Shown: positions 33,593 through 46,012 of the stretch, piece by piece
How the letters are laid out: each line of letters opens with the position of its first letter
Position numbering within the stretch: the stretch's first letter is position 1
From: Gigantopelta aegis
Lineage: Eukaryota > Mollusca > Gastropoda > Neomphalida > Peltospiridae
Direction: 5' to 3'
NCBI RefSeq assembly: GCF_016097555.1
Contig: NC_054703.1
Coordinates: forward strand, 38,870,169 to 38,934,168
Length of the DNA: 64,000 bases
Translations under genes and position numbers: made by a program
Notes under the pieces: model-generated
Seen by the model: the letters and a program-made list of their open reading frames with translations, nothing else
The model's database searches: none
What the model was told of the DNA's origin: nothing

Positions 33593-33922
33593 GAGGTACT
33601 TCTCTCTTTCTCTCAAAACGATTGTTTTAAATTAAATACATTTTAATAATTAGGACTACGGTTTCTGACCCATTAAACGTTAAAATCTGTCTATTTTAAC
33701 ATACAAAAACAATATTTAAGTATCCAAGTGTATATGCCTTATAAATGTTTTGATGCATAGATATTTTGAACAATTCGTAGTTTTATATTCTTTTTTTTAA
33801 GGAAAACGTCAGAAATGTTTTGTGAAAACGTTTTCATTACATGTTATAACAACTAAAAGTAACTGGCGTTGCAGGTGTGTAGCACGGATAACTGGGATGT
33901 GGAGGGACAGTGAAAAGAAGTT
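33593..33922. other. Unassigned AT-rich DNA
   Basis: No gene or repeat is recognised. Confidence 0.4.
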
Positions 33923-33923
33923 G

Positions 33924-34006
33924 AAAGATAGGAGTAGTTGCCATATCGGGAAGATAGGAGTAGTTGCCATATCGGGAAGATAGGAGTAGTTGCCATATCG
34001 GGAAGA
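33924..34006. repeat. 27-bp tandem repeat, three copies
   Basis: Three near-identical units of AGATAGGAGTAGTTGCCATA plus TCGGGAA. The period is a multiple of three, but no gene context exists. Confidence 0.95.
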
Positions 34007-34393
34007 AATGAGAGAAAGGAAAGGGCGCAGTGAAATAAAAAAAGAAGATAACATAATAAGAAAAACAGGTAAAAGTGGAGGGACACAATCAAATGATAAT
34101 AACAATAAAACAACACATTTAGTTATATACTGTGCTAACAACAATATATGAATCTATATTTTACACAAACAAGAAAACAACAGTTATATTTTGTATACGA
34201 ATTCTATAGACCTTTTTTTTTTTTTTTTTTTGCAACTATATTTTCTTAGCTGTAATGAATTTCTGACACCATTTATTTTCCTTTTCTTGTATACATTATT
34301 TAATAATGAACCTTAATTGGATTGTTTCGATAGTGTACATGGCAAAAGCACAACAACACAACACACGTCAGTATACACGCACATTCACAGAAA

Positions 34394-34394
34394 G

Positions 34395-34429
<35 letters not shown>

Positions 34430-34519
34430 CCAACATACCAACAAACATACATGCATGCATACATACATACATACATACATCAATACATACATCAATACAT
34501 ACATACATACATGCATCAA

Positions 34520-34551
<32 letters not shown>

Positions 34552-34552
34552 C
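34394..34552. repeat. (CA)n and (CATA)n microsatellite
   Basis: CA run, then CATA units with occasional CAAT and CATG changes. A T-run lies at 34209-34231. Confidence 0.95.
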
Positions 34553-34633
34553 TTAGCCAGAAACGTTTAGAAATTTAGTAAATGTGGTTAAATAAAATAA
34601 AACTCGAGACTTACACAGTAAAATCAGAAACTG

Positions 34634-35409
34634 GATTTAATTGAGGCATCATATGTCAGTATACATAACAGGAGATTTTCAATACAACATGAACTGCGTG
34701 ACTGTCACGTTGTTAAATGGTGCTTGGGATTCCATATACGAAAGTCTGAAAATTGTCAATAACGTATCTGAGCACATTGACAGTAGTAGAACACCCGTCA
34801 TGCACTGAATGTGGCCGATGCGGTGGTTGTGGTAGTAGCGTATTGGTGGGGCAGGAATTCATGACATAGTACAAAACAATCTCATTTCCATCATTCATGG
34901 GAATCTGAATGCTCAGCATTACAGTGACGAAATCATCACACCAGTTGTCATTCCGTTTATGTAGCAGCATCCAGGCGTTTTGTTTGAACGGGACAATCTA
35001 CGCCAGAATTCAGCCAGACTAACGACTGGACTTCTTGAGAGGAACAATATTGAATTGCTAAACTGGCTTGCATGATAGCCTGACTTGTTCCCCATTGTGC
35101 AGGTATGGGATGTGTTGGGTCGTAGTGTGCGAGAGAACCACGCGCATATTCACAACGTTCACAACCATTAACATGCTATAATTCGTGATTGGATCTCTAT
35201 CGCTATTCCAGAGATGCACCGTCTCGTCAGAAGCATGCGCCGACGTTGTACCGCTGTCAACATTCAATGGCCAAGGTGCTCAGACACGTTATGACAATGT
35301 TCAGATTTTCATGTATGGACCCTTAATCACAATTAACAAAGTGGCAGTCACACATTTGTATTGAAAATCTCCTGTTACTTGTACTGACAAATGATGTCTC
35401 AATTAAATC
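34634..35409 (+). mobile_element. Tc1-like transposon, internally deleted relic
   Basis: Terminal inverted repeats of about 70 bp: the left GATTTAATTGAGGCATCAT with AACAGGAGATTTTCAATACA pairs with the right TGTATTGAAAATCTCCTGTT and ATGATGTCTCAATTAAATC. The element is about 775 bp and retains only the C-terminal part of a transposase (34820-35300). Confidence 0.85.
34820..35300 (+). pseudogene. Tc1-like transposase, C-terminal half
   Basis: The plus strand reads GNLNAQHYSDEII, PGVLFERDNLRQNSAR and LLERNNIELLNWLA, then VWDVLGRSVRENHAHIHNV and IPEMHRLVRSMRRRCTAV. This is the Tc1 catalytic C-terminal region. There are at least five in-frame stops. The third catalytic position, normally the Glu of the NPIE motif, reads Val (PIVQVWD). 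The DNA-binding domain and first Asp are absent. It is dead as a transposase. Confidence 0.85.
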
Positions 35410-35871
35410 AAATATCTGATTTTATTTTGTAAATCACGATTTTTCTTTTATTTAAGCACATTTACCAAATTGCTAAACTTGTTCGGCTAAATACACACTG
35501 GAAAACTGAAGTACATATACATAGTTTTGCGGAATACCAATTCATAGTACTGTTTTCAAGCGATGTTAACATTCAAAATACTAGTGCAATAGTACTATCA
35601 CTATTGCAACACTATTACAATAGTATTTTAACTATCGCAATACTATTGCAATAATAAAACTGACGGCAATAGTCACTCCTACGATGTAACGGATATAATA
35701 ACACACACAGGGGATTAGACTACTCAAAATACCACAACGGGGGTGGGGGTGAATCCCACTGATCGAAACATCTTTTGGAGGAAGATTCCTCTCGTTCAGC
35801 GAATACGGGGAAAAGGCAATAATATATTTTACTATTACATTTACTAAAATACTTCAGAGTACAATACCAGA

Positions 35872-35886
<15 letters not shown>
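35410..35886. other. Unassigned DNA with small inverted repeats
   Basis: At 35580-35655 CAATAGTACTATCACTATTG and related CAATAGT words form overlapping palindromes. No gene is seen. Confidence 0.45.
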
Positions 35887-36872
<986 letters not shown>

Positions 36873-37253
36873 TTAAAAGCATTTGAGTTTGTTGCAATTT
36901 TTAAGATGTTATCGACTAGCAGAGACTTTTTGACGACTAAGTTCATATCAAATATATTGTTCTGCATAAAATATTAGTGGCTGTATATTAAACGTGTTTT
37001 TGATCGTTCTAGTATTTGTACTAGGTTAAATTTCATTTTATTTCGTAAACAAAATATCTTTTCATACGTACGAAATTTGTTTAAGACAAAATGCCTGTTG
37101 GGCTTCTTATAAATATTAACACGACCAGAAACACATTGAATATACAGACACTGATGTTCTAAACAAGAACATGCATTTAATATGTAAGTTTAATAGTAGA
37201 AATATTTTATTAGTCAGAAACATCATACAACGCAGCAAACTCGGGTCCCTTTT
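36873..37253 (+). mobile_element. TTAA palindromic MITE, decayed ends
   Basis: Internal words TGGCTGTATATTAAACGTGT, GGTTAAATTTCATTTTATTT and CATACGTACGAAA match the family. The terminal bases are eroded. Confidence 0.85.
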
Positions 37254-37893
37254 ATATTTTCTTCATTAGACATATTTGGATTAAACTGACATTTTCCTAG
37301 GATGTGCCAATTGCATAACATTAATTTAATAATGTAAAGCGCAAACATAGCAGTATAATGCTAGTGGATGTTTCAGTGTAAAACAAAAAACAAGTTTGTT
37401 TAACGACACCAGTAGAGCACATTGTGAGGTAAAAAAAAGTGTTTATCCCTTGATCCCGTATACATACATACATACGTGCGTGCGTGCATGCGTGTCTGCG
37501 TGCCTGCGTGCCTGCATGAATACATACATACATACGTACATGCATACATAAATAGCAACGGCATGAGACAATTTGTGAGGCCAGAAAACGGATTTAATTA
37601 TCCCCTGCGCTAGTGCGTTAATATCTATGTATGTAATAGTCAACGTCGACATACATACAATATATAGATATTCATACATCAATACATATTACTGAACAAA
37701 ATGGAAAACTTGACACATATTATTTGTCCTCTGATAACCTCACAACGATATGTATGTTCATTAATGCAGACATTTGTCGATGGGAGGGATGTGATAAAGA
37801 GCAAAACACAATATGTCATCACGATGTTTAATTGTGTAACATGTTATGACTTGGAATGTTGAAGGGGGGTCCAAATCAACGTTCACATTGCTT
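37254..37893. other. Unassigned DNA with SINE tail scrap and CATA-type repeat
   Basis: Bases 37393-37432 are a tail-B scrap (TTTAACGACACCAGTAGAGC). A mixed CATA/CGTG simple repeat spans 37462-37545. No gene is seen. Confidence 0.5.
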
Positions 37894-38478
37894 TCAAATG
37901 AACTCATTATGCAGTGTCAATATCGCGTGTGACCTCCCTGGGCTTGGATAACTGCCCGACACCGTCTTCTCATGGATATCAGCAATCGTGTGAAACACTG
38001 AACCGGAAGTCGCCTTCCATTCAGCCACCAGCGCCTGTCCCAGTGTCTGAGGCGCGTTAACACGGTTTCTGACACGTCTTCCGAGCTCATCCCAGACATG
38101 TTCAAGTGGATTCATGTCGGGTGATCGGACTTGCCAAGCCATGACTGGGATACCGGTATTTTGAAAAAAGTTCCGTGTTAATGCCGCTGTGTGGGGGGTT
38201 GCGTTATCATGTTGTATGGTCAACTCAGGCCCTGGTTATGGATGAATGGCACCAGCACCGGCCTAAGCACTTGGGCGGTCATGTTACCCTGGATGACGAC
38301 AAGCCTTGACCGTCCATTGCAGGTGAATGCTCCACACACCATCACGCTTCCTCCGCCGAAACGGTCGACCTCTCTGACACAGCACTGAGTATGACGTTCA
38401 CCACGTCTTCGCCACGCCCTTATTCTGCCATCGGCGAAACTCATTGTGAATCGGGATTCGTCGCTAAAGACCACTGTG
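37894..38478 (-). pseudogene. Tc1-like transposase, catalytic region (DD34E), truncated
   Basis: The minus strand encodes VVFSDESRF (first Asp), WRRRGERH, VDRFGGGSVMVCGAF and TIQHDNATPHTA (second Asp), then SPDMNPLEHVWDELGRRV (Glu), with exactly 34 residues between the second Asp and Glu. It then runs to the C-terminal PGRSHAILTL. The catalytic triad is intact, but the two halves lie in different frames. The N-terminal DNA-binding domain is missing where the SINE at 38478 begins. No terminal inverted repeats were found. Confidence 0.88.
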
Positions 38479-38783
38479 TTATTTAACGACACCACTAGAG
38501 TACATTGATCTATTCATCATGGGCTTTTGCACGACACACATACGGTACTTCTGACATACTTATAGTCTTAGAGAGGAAACCCGCTAACGAGATTCATTAG
38601 TAGCAGGGGATATTTTAGAAGCTCCATCCCACAGACAAGATAGCACATACGTCAACCTTTGATATACCAGTCATGGAGCACTGGCTGGAACGAAAAATAG
38701 CCTAATGAACCCACCGATGGGAATCGATCGTAGACCGTCCGCGCACCAGGCGAGCGCGTTGCCACTGAGCTGCGTCCCGCCCC
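38478..38783 (-). mobile_element. SINE family 1, full-length, tail B
   Basis: The minus strand starts GGGGCGGGACGCAGCTCAGT. It has a GATCGATTCCC B box, the body and tail B. It abuts the truncated Tc1 transposase. Confidence 0.88.
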
Positions 38784-39556
38784 GTACGCACAAATAAAAT
38801 ACGTATATAAAACATGCATACAGACAAACGGGAAAAACGAGACTGACACTGACATACCGACACACACACGGAAAATTAATCAGAAAAAAACAACTTACTG
38901 ACATCTAAGAGGCAAATAGATATTGACGAAGTAAACGAACGCTTTTTCTCTGATGTCTGGAACAATCGAACAATATAATTTGTCCGCGCACCAAGCGAGC
39001 CATCTTCATAAATCAAGGCTAATATTCGTTCCTCGTATTCAGCCTTGATACATGTCATCAAGAAATCGTGCCACAAAATGCTTAAATTTCATTGGATGCG
39101 ATGAGATCTGAGTGCAATGATCGCAACGCTCCCTTGTTATCGTAAACAAAGATGGCAGCGTCATCGTCCGGCGGTTAATTTTTGATATTGCTTTCAAGAT
39201 TGTCACATGTTACCGATGAGGGCGCTACTAGTGGATATCAGTAATCTTAACTACATGTATCAAGGATGAATACGAGGAACGAATATTAGCCTTGATTTAT
39301 GAAGATGCAAGCGAGCGCGTTGCCACTGAGCTGCGTCCCGCCCTGTACGCACATATAAAATACGTATATAAAACATGCATACAGACAAACGGGGGAAAAC
39401 GAGACTGACACTGACATACCGACACACACACGGAACATTAATCAGAAAAAAATACTTACTGAACATCTAAGAGGCAAATAGATATTGACAAAGTAAACGA
39501 ACGCTTTTTGGTGTACTTTTTAGTCCATCTCTGGAACAATCGAACAATATAATTTG
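38742..39556. repeat. Tandem duplication of a 240-bp SINE-headed unit
   Basis: Unit 1 (38742-38983) and unit 2 (38984-39000 plus 39317-39556) both run from TCCGCGCACCARGCGAGC through ATACGTATATAAAACATGCA and AACATCTAAGAGGCAAATAG to GAACAATCGAACAATATAAT. Unit 2 is split by the element at 39001-39307. Confidence 0.88.
39001..39307. mobile_element. 307-bp MITE with 55-bp TIRs and 9-bp TSD
   Basis: The ends CATCTTCATAAATCAAGGCT and AGCCTTGATTTATGAAGATG are exact inverted repeats that extend to about 55 bp. The perfect 9-bp target duplication CAAGCGAGC lies at 38992-39000 and 39308-39316. This is a Mutator-like non-autonomous architecture, but a different family from 23844-24891. Confidence 0.93.
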
Positions 39557-41007
<1,451 letters not shown>

Positions 41008-41262
41008 ACACCAATAAAGCACACTTATTTATAAAACATCGGCTGTTGGATATCAAGCATTTAGTAACTGACATACTGTCTTAGATAGGAAACCCGCCAC
41101 AGTTTTTCATTAGTGGGACGAATCTTTTATGATAGCAAATAACACGGCAATCGTGGCGCACTGGCTTGAATGACAGATTAGGCAATGAGCCCACCGACCG
41201 GGATCGATCCTAGACCGAACGCGCACGAGGCGAGCGCTTTAGCACTGACTTAGTCCTGCCGC
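41008..41262 (-). mobile_element. SINE family 1, tail B, decayed
   Basis: Minus strand: GCGCTCGCCTCGTGCGCG head, GGATCGATCCCGGTCGGTGG B box, then body and a tail with TGATATCCAACAGCCGATG. The terminal CGTTAAA end is changed. Confidence 0.8.
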
Positions 41263-41447
41263 TTTTCAGGTTTAACACAAAATAGCTCATATAGTGTCTG
41301 TCACAGTCGCGGAATACATGTATATGTCACTCTATCGGGCTCTCCGTCTCTTTATCTCTCACACTATGTCTCTCTTTTTGTCTGTCCCTCTATTTTCTAT
41401 CTCGCTCTGTCTCGGTATCTTTCTTTACTTCTTTTTTTTTTACTGGG

Positions 41448-41667
41448 GGGATGGTCCCCGTCAGTGGGTCCATTGGACTATTTCTACTATACGACTAGTA
41501 TAACAAAGGCCGCGGCATGTGCTATCCTGTCTGTGCGATGGTGCATATAAAAGCTCGCTTGCTGCTAATCAAAAAGAGTAGCCCATGAAGTGGCGACATC
41601 GGGTTTCCTCTATCTATATCTGTGTGGTCCTTAACCATATGTCTGATGCCATATAGCCATGTATAAA

Positions 41668-41672
<5 letters not shown>
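41448..41672 (+). mobile_element. SINE family 1, 5'-truncated, tail A
   Basis: Starts just past the B box (GGTCCCCGTCAGTGGGTCCA). Body is complete to CATATAGCCATGTATAAAAT, where a TC microsatellite replaces the tail end. Confidence 0.85.
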
Positions 41673-41708
<36 letters not shown>

Positions 41709-41717
41709 TCTCTAACA

Positions 41718-41771
<54 letters not shown>

Positions 41772-41780
41772 CTCTGGCAC

Positions 41781-41850
<70 letters not shown>

Positions 41851-41970
41851 ATCTACCACCGTTTCGAGAGGGGTTTCTTTTCGTTTTTCTTCTGTACTAA
41901 CAACAGAGTCTAAATAGACAAGAGATGTTATAGGATAAACCATTTATGTCTCTCGGCATCTCTCTGGCAC

Positions 41971-42030
<60 letters not shown>

Positions 42031-42107
42031 ATCTACCACCGTTTCGAGAGGGGTTTCTTTTCGTTTTTCTTCTGTAAATATATACATGCTATACTAACAA
42101 CAGAGTC
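41671..42107. repeat. (TC)n microsatellite with tandem duplication
   Basis: Long TC tracts. The segment GCATCTCTCTGGCACTGCAT to ACAACAGAGTCT occurs twice (about 41764-41910 and 41957-42107) around an identical TC core. The second copy has an extra 17 bp. It ends just downstream of the poly(A) signal of the antistasin-like gene. Confidence 0.92.
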
Positions 42108-42123
42108 TGGTCATCTTTGCAAT

Positions 42124-42129
42124 TTTATT
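42124..42129 (-). terminator. Poly(A) signal AATAAA of antistasin-like gene 1
   Basis: AATAAA on the minus strand about 92 bp after the stop codon, inside GATCCAATAAAATTGC. Confidence 0.7.
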
Positions 42130-42181
42130 GGATCACTAAACAGATTACTCTGTTTTAGAATAGTGTCATCTGGATAACGTC

Positions 42182-42230
42182 GGTTCTGTGCGTGATCCTG
42201 GTCTAGTACGTGATACTGATCTAGTACGTG
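42182..42230 (-). repeat. 18-bp repeat containing the stop codon, gene 1
   Basis: On the minus strand CACGTACTAGATCAGTAT is followed by CACGTACTAGACCAGGAT and a partial third unit. Each full unit carries TAC TAG in the coding frame, so the stop codon is part of the repeat. The same motif surrounds the stop of gene 2. Confidence 0.85.
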
Positions 42231-42357
42231 ATTATGCCTGGCCTGGTAATGCTGTACTCTCTGCACGTACACACCATGCACCCCGTGGTATAACTGTGAC
42301 AGTAACCACGTCGACATCTCGTGGGACACATGCTGATTCGACTGCAGTAGTTTTTAC
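42221..42357 (-). CDS. Antistasin-like gene 1, exon 3 (C-terminal domain and stop)
   Basis: Preceded by the acceptor ACTTCTATTTCAG, entered in phase 1. It encodes 44 residues with cysteine spacing C-x5-C-x3-C-x4-C-x6-C-x2-C-x-C, in the wording CRRGYCHSYTTGCMVCTCRE. Without the fourth cysteine this is the C-terminal half of an antistasin domain; hirustasin has C-x4-C-x3-C-x10-C-x3-C-x-C. The residue after the second cysteine, where hirustasin has its reactive-site Arg30, is Pro here, so trypsin-type inhibition is doubtful. It ends PGIITY-stop, matching PGPATY-stop of gene 2. Confidence 0.88.
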
Positions 42358-42846
42358 CTGAAATAGAAGTAATTAAATAAATAAATAAATAGATAACTAA
42401 TTAAAGGCATATTGTCACAGACCACTGACCTATTTAATGGTCTAACAAAGTATTACCTGAACAACAATAATTTGATTTGTCCCTAAATGTACTTCAATTC
42501 AGCCATCTTCATAACCACCATACTCCATTTATTAATGGCATTTTGTAAAAACAATTGAATTATGGCAATCGTCCATAATTCAAAAATTAAAAGTGCCGAG
42601 AGGAATGACATGGATTTCACTCCATCATGGTTCAGTTAAGGTGATGTGATAGCTAGATTTGGTTTCCAACAATTAATGTATTTTTTTTTTTATTATCCAT
42701 TTTTAGAGAAATAAGGTCCTTAAATCCGTGACAGTATGTCTTTAAATAGACAAATAAACAAATAAATAAATAAATATGTACACAAATAATTATATGAATA
42801 CTAATATTTAAAACAACACGTGAACCCAATTCTATTTATTCTATAA

Positions 42847-43037
42847 CACCGGCCTCGGTGGTGTTGTGATTAGGCCATCGGGCATAAGGCTGGTGAGTAC
42901 AGGGTTCGCAGGCTGATACTGGCTCCCACCCGGAACGAGTTTTAACGACTCAGTAGACAGACAGCCCAGATAGCTGAGGTGTGTGTCCAGGACAGCGTGC
43001 TTGAACCGTAATTGGATATAAGCACTAAAATAAGTTA
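42847..43037 (+). mobile_element. SINE family 2, in intron 2 of gene 1
   Basis: CCGGCCTCGGTGGTGTTGTG head, GGGTTCGCAGGC B box and AGCGTGCTTGAACCGTAATT end. It lacks about 60 bp in the middle. The last 85 bp are repeated once more at 43085-43172. Confidence 0.88.
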
Positions 43038-43084
43038 AAATGAAATGTATGCGGTATGCGTCCTCGTAATCTCACACTGGACAG

Positions 43085-43172
43085 GCACAGAAAGCCCAGA
43101 TAGCTGAGGTGTGTGTCCAGGACAGCGTGCTTGAACCTTAATTGAATATAAGCACAAAAATAAATTGAAATG
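43085..43172 (+). repeat. Duplicated SINE family 2 tail
   Basis: AAGCCCAGATAGCTGAGGTG to ATAAGCACAAAAATAAATTG repeats the end of the SINE just upstream, separated by 48 bp. Confidence 0.85.
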
Positions 43173-43348
43173 AATAAATTATCCTATAACACCTTTAAAT
43201 CAGTCACAGTCACCTTCATCGGTGATATGGTATGATAGCACAAATGTAGTCCGGCATCACGCACTGTAACTAAATATGTTCACAACGTTGACGGTTTACA
43301 GATGTAGTTGGCTTATAATCAAAGGACTCATTGATAGCAAACACATTA

Positions 43349-43727
43349 TTAAAGGGACATTCCTGAGTTTGCTGCAATTTTTAAGATGTGATCGACTAAC
43401 CTTTTGACAATTGTAATTATATCAAATATATTTTTCTGCATAAAATATTAGTGGTTGTATATTAAACGTGTTTCTGATCGTTCTAATATCTGTACTACGT
43501 TAAATTTCATTTTATTTCCTAAAATATTTTTATCGTACGAAATTATTTGAAGACAAAATCCAGTTTGGCCTACTTACAAATATTAATAAGACCAGAAATA
43601 CATTGAATATATCCAGACACTGATATTCTAAAAAAAAAAATATATGTAATATGTAAGATTAATCGTAGAACTATTTTATTAGTCGGAAACATCTTACAAT
43701 GCAGCAAACTCAGCAATGTCCCTTTAA
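43349..43727 (+). mobile_element. TTAA palindromic MITE, in intron 2 of gene 1
   Basis: TTAA at 43349 and 43724. Ends AGGGACATTCCTGAGTTTGC and GCAAACTCAGCAATGTCCCT. It lies in the intron between exons 2 and 3, as does the copy at 57638-57978 in gene 2. Confidence 0.92.
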
Positions 43728-43734
43728 CTGGGTT

Positions 43735-44200
43735 ACTAAAGGCAAAACAATCAAATGGGTTTATGGCATGTATAGCATGGGTATGATAAACCAACATACC
43801 AACTTGTTTTGTGACATGGATACTATGGGTAAGTTATAGGATAAACCAAAATACCAAATTGGTTTGTGATATGGATATTATGGGTATGTTATAGGATAAA
43901 CCAAAATACCAAATTGGTTTGTGACATGGATAGTATGGGTAAGTTATATGATAAAGCAACATACCAAATTGGTTTGTGACATGGATACTATTGGTAAGTT
44001 ATACGACAAACCAAAATACCAAATTGGTTTGTGACATGGATAGTATGGGTAAGTTATATGATAAAGCAACATACCAAATTGGTTTGTGACATGGATACTA
44101 TTGGTAAGTTATACGACAAACCAAAATACCAAATTGGTTTGTGACATGGATAGTATGGGTAAGTTATACGACAAACCAAAATACCAAATTGGATTGTAAC
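43735..44200. repeat. 56-bp minisatellite, in intron 2 of gene 1
   Basis: About eight units of ATACCAAATTGGTTTGTGAC, ATGGATAGTATGGGTAAGTT and ATATGATAAAGCAAC. The first spacing is about 55 bp, the later ones 56 bp. The array stops about 35 bp from the splice donor of exon 2. Confidence 0.93.
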
Positions 44201-44236
44201 CCCGATCAGTCATTTGATAAATGTTAAATGTCTTAC

Positions 44237-44341
44237 GATAACACGGTCTGCATATTCCAGTTGGGCATCCAATGGTGTCGAGCATTTCACCGCACAAACA
44301 CGTAGGGTTGATTAGACGACCAGGACAAAAGGCACAAGCAT
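44237..44341 (-). CDS. Antistasin-like gene 1, exon 2 (cysteine-rich)
   Basis: 105 nt, phase 1 at both ends. The acceptor is TCGTCTCGTCTTTCAG and the donor is C/GTAAGACATTTAA. It encodes 34 full residues with seven cysteines spaced C-x2-C-x8-C-x-C-x8-C-x4-C-x2-C, in the wording CLCGEMLDTIGCPTGICRPC. The paralogous exon at 58460-58558 keeps all seven cysteines, the CGE and GCPTG motifs and the donor wording. It may be a modified antistasin-type unit, but the match is weaker than for exon 3. Confidence 0.88.
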
Positions 44342-45555
44342 CTGAAAGACGAGACGAATACAATACTTGAAACTTTAAAACTTTATTTCGGTACACCTAG
44401 GCCGTCAAACGACAGCATATGAGGAATTAGTGTATAATGGGTATTTATAGTGAAAATATGCTAACGGTTCTTCGTAGAATGTATACATGTACACATATGA
44501 TACAGAATAGCTATATACACATTTTAAAAATGAAGACACATGGTGATAAGGCAATCAAATATAGAAGAAAGATTTTTACAAGCCAGTGTTTTTTAAAAGT
44601 ATCAAACAGGGGTGGGAATTGGTGAACTGTAAAAAAAGTGGAAATCTAGAGGGGTTCCGGAAATTCTTGAAATCCTAGGTTAAAATCTGCGGCATCTGAC
44701 ACATTTTGGAGGAAAGGCCGATTAAAATGCGAGGAAACGCAATGTTCCATGAGAGGAAAACCGCTGAGGAGAATTCCTACCCCTTATCAAATGGTACTGG
44801 AGATGTCTGTCTATGGTTTACAGAATTTAATTGTAATTTATGAATTTTAACATTTTACTGAGGGTGAGTATGTTATTACAATTAAACAGTTTTCTGCATA
44901 TAAGTGTGCTCGTTTTTAAAAAATAATAATATGTTGTTTTTTATATAAGAATTGTTCGTAATTTTTTGTGAATTTATCTGACTAAATTTGTGACTGTTAT
45001 ACATCGATAAATTCTATGATCTGTTTTACGTAATGACGTCCCAGCTGGCGTAATGATGTCATTTTCTGAGGTTTATCGAAGGATAACATTTGACGTCGCC
45101 CAATCAGAATTGAGGAAATCGTATAAACGCGGAATTTTTGTAATTATAATACTATGTTGTTGTTGTTTTTTTAATAAAAACATGTTGTTTGTTTTTAAAA
45201 ATAATAATATGAATGTGTTCCATTAAAGTGGCAGACCGTAGTTTCAAGCCGTGAAAAATTATAACACTACGTTTGGGTCATGACAAACGTGTAACACTTT
45301 TGGATAATGTTACAACAGAGTGACACATGGGTCTGTGACATCAAAACAAAAAAAACCCATAAACGTGACTTCTCAGAAAAATGTGCGTTTTTTTTTTTTT
45401 TTTTTTTTTTTTGCGGTTTTTTTTTTTTAATATGAAAATAAAAATCAATTTCGCTGTATTAAACAAACTAAGGTGACTGGGAACATATCAGATGTACTGA
45501 AATTACAAATCTGACACGGCTATTGGGGTCAGACATTTGGTCATGTTGATATACA
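44342..45555. other. Intron 1 of gene 1, proximal part
   Basis: Inferred intron 1 spans 44342-47536. This part has no named repeat except T-runs at 45390-45430. The tract 44600-44800 is not recognised. Confidence 0.6.
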
Positions 45556-45712
45556 GTGTTAGAGAGCAAACCCGCTGCATAGCACATAATAGCACACACC
45601 ACGACCTTTAATATACCAGTCGTGATGCATTGGCTAGAACGAGAACTAGCCCAATAGGGTCCACCGACGGTAATCGATCCCAGACCGACCGCGCATCAGG
45701 CGTGCGCTTTAT
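45556..45712 (-). mobile_element. SINE family 1 fragment, in intron 1 of gene 1
   Basis: Minus strand: GCGCGGTCGGTCTGGGATCG with B box, then CACGACTGGTATATTAAAGG and GCGGGTTTGCTCTCTAACAC. Part of the body and the tail are missing. Confidence 0.8.
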
Positions 45713-45734
45713 CTCTTTAACTTTGACTAGCGAT

Positions 45735-45907
<173 letters not shown>

Positions 45908-46012
45908 GGATATATAAGCATACAGAGACAGAGCTATTGACGCAGCGAAGGATAATGGGTTTTTTACATAAATGTTTTAGCCATAACTTAAACGTTCTGG
46001 GATGCCAAATAT

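Noticed and set aside
37894-38478. Host DDE-domain gene (domesticated transposase)
   Set aside because: The catalytic residues are intact, but the frame is broken and the DNA-binding half is missing at a SINE junction. A plain dead Tc1 copy is simpler.
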